DNA from: Dioscorea cayenensis subsp. rotundata
Lineage: Eukaryota > Streptophyta > Magnoliopsida > Dioscoreales > Dioscoreaceae
Length of the DNA stretch: 64,000 nucleotides
NCBI RefSeq assembly: GCF_009730915.1
Contig: NC_052495.1
Span: 186,001-250,000 of the forward strand
Direction: 5' to 3'
The notes beneath the pieces are model-generated. The model had not been told where the DNA came from, ran no database searches, and worked only from the letters and a program-made list of their open reading frames with translations. The position numbers and the translations under genes were made by a program. This document shows, in pieces, positions 61,513 to 64,000 of this stretch (position 1 is the first letter of the stretch; every line of letters starts with the position of its first letter).

Positions 61513-64000
61513 ATGGGGGCGAGTTGTTCGAAGAAATCAGCAGTGGATACGTCGCCGAGCGAGAGGATTGCTCGTGCCATTGGACTTGGGGACAGGGATG
61601 TGGTGGGTTATCACTCTCATGGGAAGAGAGGAATGGAGGATGGTGTGGGGAAATCTGAAGCTATGGATGCTAGGGAGAAGTTGTTGTCTAGAGATCTTTC
61701 ACAGAAATCTAAGTCAATGAAATCCAGGCCGGTCGGGTATGGAAGGAATGGAACAATCAAGGCAAGTTCATGCTGGTTATCATCTTCTTGTTTTAGTATT
61801 ATATTTGAAAATTTCAATCTATTTTGATTATTTTAACTAACACGGCGTAGTTCTGGTATCATACATGGGATGATTCATGCCTGTATGCTTTATAATTTAT
61901 GTCTAAGTCTCTTGTTATTCATATTCATATCTTCAGTTATGATACATGTGAATTTCTGCAGAAAAACACTAGCTTTCTCCTTTCAATGTGCAAGGTACAA
62001 GTTTTGTTGATGTAATTAGGAAAAAAAATATAATATACTATACCAGGTATTCTGCTACTTAAATTGCTCATTTTCTGTAAAGTTTGTGGTAATTCTGGTT
62101 GAAAACTTAACCATAAAGGCTTGTGGTCCTGGTAATATTACCTATGAGTTATGACCATGCATGCATAGGAAAGGACTTTAAATTTCTAATTGCAATTGTT
62201 GTAATCCAAGCACACAAATTATGAGAACTTACGCTTGTCTGCTGTGTTTTCTTCCTCTTTCATATTTTGGATTAAATCTTAACTGTGAGTGGATGAGTAA
62301 CAGTTGGATTATTGGAAAGTTTCTATTCTGTTCAACATTTGATTGATCATGATTCAGTAAAATCCAGATTTCTTGTTGTGCTGTTATATTTGTGTGTGTG
62401 TGTGTGTGTGTGTATGAATGATGAAAAATACAGTCCAACACTATCATTTGACATAGTTTATGTCTATGTTAAAATTGTGTTTTTAACTAAAGGTGTTAAA
62501 GGTAGTTTGGTAATTACCTTTTCTTTTTATTGCGTTTGATTGATTTGTTTTGAATTATATCATATGTTGAGTTTATAAATAAGTGGAGAAAAATAAAAAA
62601 AAGTTGCCGCGTCTTATCTATCAATTTTATCTGCATTCGACTTTCATTTGGATAAACTTTGTGATCCATTTTTGAGGGTGTGATTATTTTGTTACCCTGG
62701 GTGTGATTGGGTTCAGCTTGCATTAAATTGATCATGCTTATTTAAAGATCGTGAGTTTCTGGTTTCTAGTTTAACCATGTTAAAAAGGTACCACATTATT
62801 ATCCGCCCTTTCTAATGTTGTGGATTTTGATGCATTTTCGCCTTCCTAATAATCTTTGTGCACATTGGACTTCTCTAAGTGTTTCTTTTTTCTTTTCATT
62901 TTACCTAATGTCCCTAGATTAAAAATCTATGACTTAACAATGATTAATTGAACTGGTTGCTGCTGTCATGCTTCTCTTAATTAGCTATTTATTCTGTAAC
63001 AGGTTGCAGAAATGGGTTCTCGTTTGGGCAGGGCTAGTTCTCTGGGGCTTGGCAAGGCAGTGGAGGTCTTGGACACACTTGGTAGCAGTGTGACAAACCT
63101 AAACATTACTGGTACCTTTGCATCAGGGATGACAACAAAAGGCAGTAAAATCTCCATTTTAGCTTTTGAGGTGGCCAACACTATAGTCAAAGGTGCTAGT
63201 CTCATGCAATCTCTTTCCAAGGAAAATGTAAGACGCTTAAAAGAAGAAGTCCTCCTCTCAGAAGGCGTGCAAAATTTAGTATCGAAAGATATGCATGAGC
63301 TACTGAAGATTGTTGCAGCTGACAAAAGGTGAATGCCAGGCTTCAAAACCATCCCATTTCTCAAATTTAACTAATTTTATTAATTGGGATATTATAATGT
63401 TATAACTCCTGTCATGAAAGCATCATACAATTCTTTTGCCTGATTCTTTTGCCAGGCTTCCTGAAGAAATAACATCTTTCTGATGTCAATTTGACAGGGA
63501 AGAACTGAAAGTATTTTCTGGTGAGGTGGTCCGTTTTGGAAATCGTTGTAAAGATCCTCAATGGCATAACTTAGATCGCTATTTTGAGAAGTGAGAAATC
63601 CCTCAATATTATTCATACAGATGTTGAAAGCTTCTCCTAATATAACATGTTTATTCTTGAATTCGCTTCATTTATTTCTAGGCTAGGGTTGGAAGTTACA
63701 CCACAAAGCCAGTTGAAAGAAGAGGCACCGGGTGTGATGCAACAGTTAATGAGCTTGGTTCAGTACACCGCTGTAAGCATTTTTCTACAATCGTTTTTAT
63801 TATGAAATACTCGAGTTATTTGAAATTACATGATGCATCATTCTGAAGTGATTTCTATAGGCAAATAAGAGTGGATGTTGTTCGACTAAGATCACAATTA
63901 TTTAATCTTGAAGTGACGAAGTGGGTCACCCATTGCTTTATTTGATAACTAAAAAGGATGTTCAACCTTCACACTGTATTACTATTCTAGTCCCATTGAA
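61513..64000 (+). CDS. PSK SIMULATOR 1-like protein (DUF3475/DUF668), 5' part
   Basis: PSI proteins act in phytosulfokine-related growth signalling at the cell periphery and nucleus. Visible exons: 61513-61761, 63003-63328, 63498-63590 and 63682-63772 (249, 326, 93 and 91 nt, in phase); the gene continues past 64000. The start MGASCSKKS has Gly2 and Cys5, a good N-myristoylation/palmitoylation signal. Next come the family's basic patch (LSQKSKSMKSR), the LGLGKAVEVLDTLGSSVTNL segment and the DUF3475 core: KISILAFEVANTIVKGASLM, LLSEGVQNLVSKDMHELLKI, AADKREELKVFSGEVVRFGN and CKDPQWHNLDRYFEKLG. The DUF668 half is outside the window. Intron 1 begins GCAAGT rather than GT (see findings). 63773-64000 is intronic. 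Confidence 0.93.
62392..62414. repeat. (TG)n microsatellite in PSI1-like intron 1
   Basis: About eleven TG units within the 1.24 kb first coding intron. Confidence 0.9.

Overview
The window is nuclear DNA of a flowering plant. Genes are split by many short GT-AG introns, the intergenic DNA is AT-rich and loaded with (TA)n tracts and small transposons, and the recognisable genes are plant families: a TOM1-like VHS protein, a PMT-type Golgi methyltransferase, a PHD-finger protein of the EHD3 kind, thylakoid ascorbate peroxidase, SWI3C, a plant YY1 and PSK SIMULATOR 1. A non-grass monocot would fit, but the species cannot be fixed from the sequence. Two runs of exactly 1000 N (12877-13876 and 55551-56550) are assembly gaps.

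Layout. 1-2890: 5' part of a minus-strand TOM1-like (TOL) gene cut by the window edge, with a degenerate tandem array in intron 1. 3100-9500: no confident gene; three separate sets of local tandem duplications and a small MITE candidate. 9540-10436: minus-strand single-exon gene for a conserved-looking plant protein of unknown function. 10437-25000: a 14.6 kb gene-poor block with a gap, a Tourist-like MITE, a broken FAD2-type desaturase pseudogene, minisatellite arrays, an LTR-like stretch and a tRNA-derived SINE. 25886-30682: complete 8-exon PMT methyltransferase (+). 32014-35204: complete 6-exon PHD-finger gene (-). 35878-39381: two hAT-type MITEs, each with a perfect 8-bp target-site duplication. 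40439-40612: candidate micro-ORF. 43372-46953: complete 11-exon thylakoid ascorbate peroxidase (+). 49129-55021: complete 9-exon SWI3C (-). 57572-58865: 5-exon YY1-like zinc-finger gene (-) that lacks one finger. 61513-64000: 5' part of a PSK SIMULATOR 1-like gene (+), whose first coding intron appears to be GC-AG.

The genes do not form a pathway. They are ordinary neighbours on a plant chromosome with jobs in endosomal sorting, cell-wall or Golgi methylation, chromatin reading and remodelling, chloroplast peroxide removal and peptide-hormone signalling. Exon boundaries were worked out by hand from splice signals, phase continuity and resemblance to remembered family sequence. In every multi-exon model all junctions keep frame. 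I found no convincing new multi-gene system; the most interesting items are the finger-deleted YY1 copy, the GC-AG intron, the FAD2 pseudogene, repeat arrays inside introns of two conserved genes, and a possible read-through soluble form of the peroxidase.
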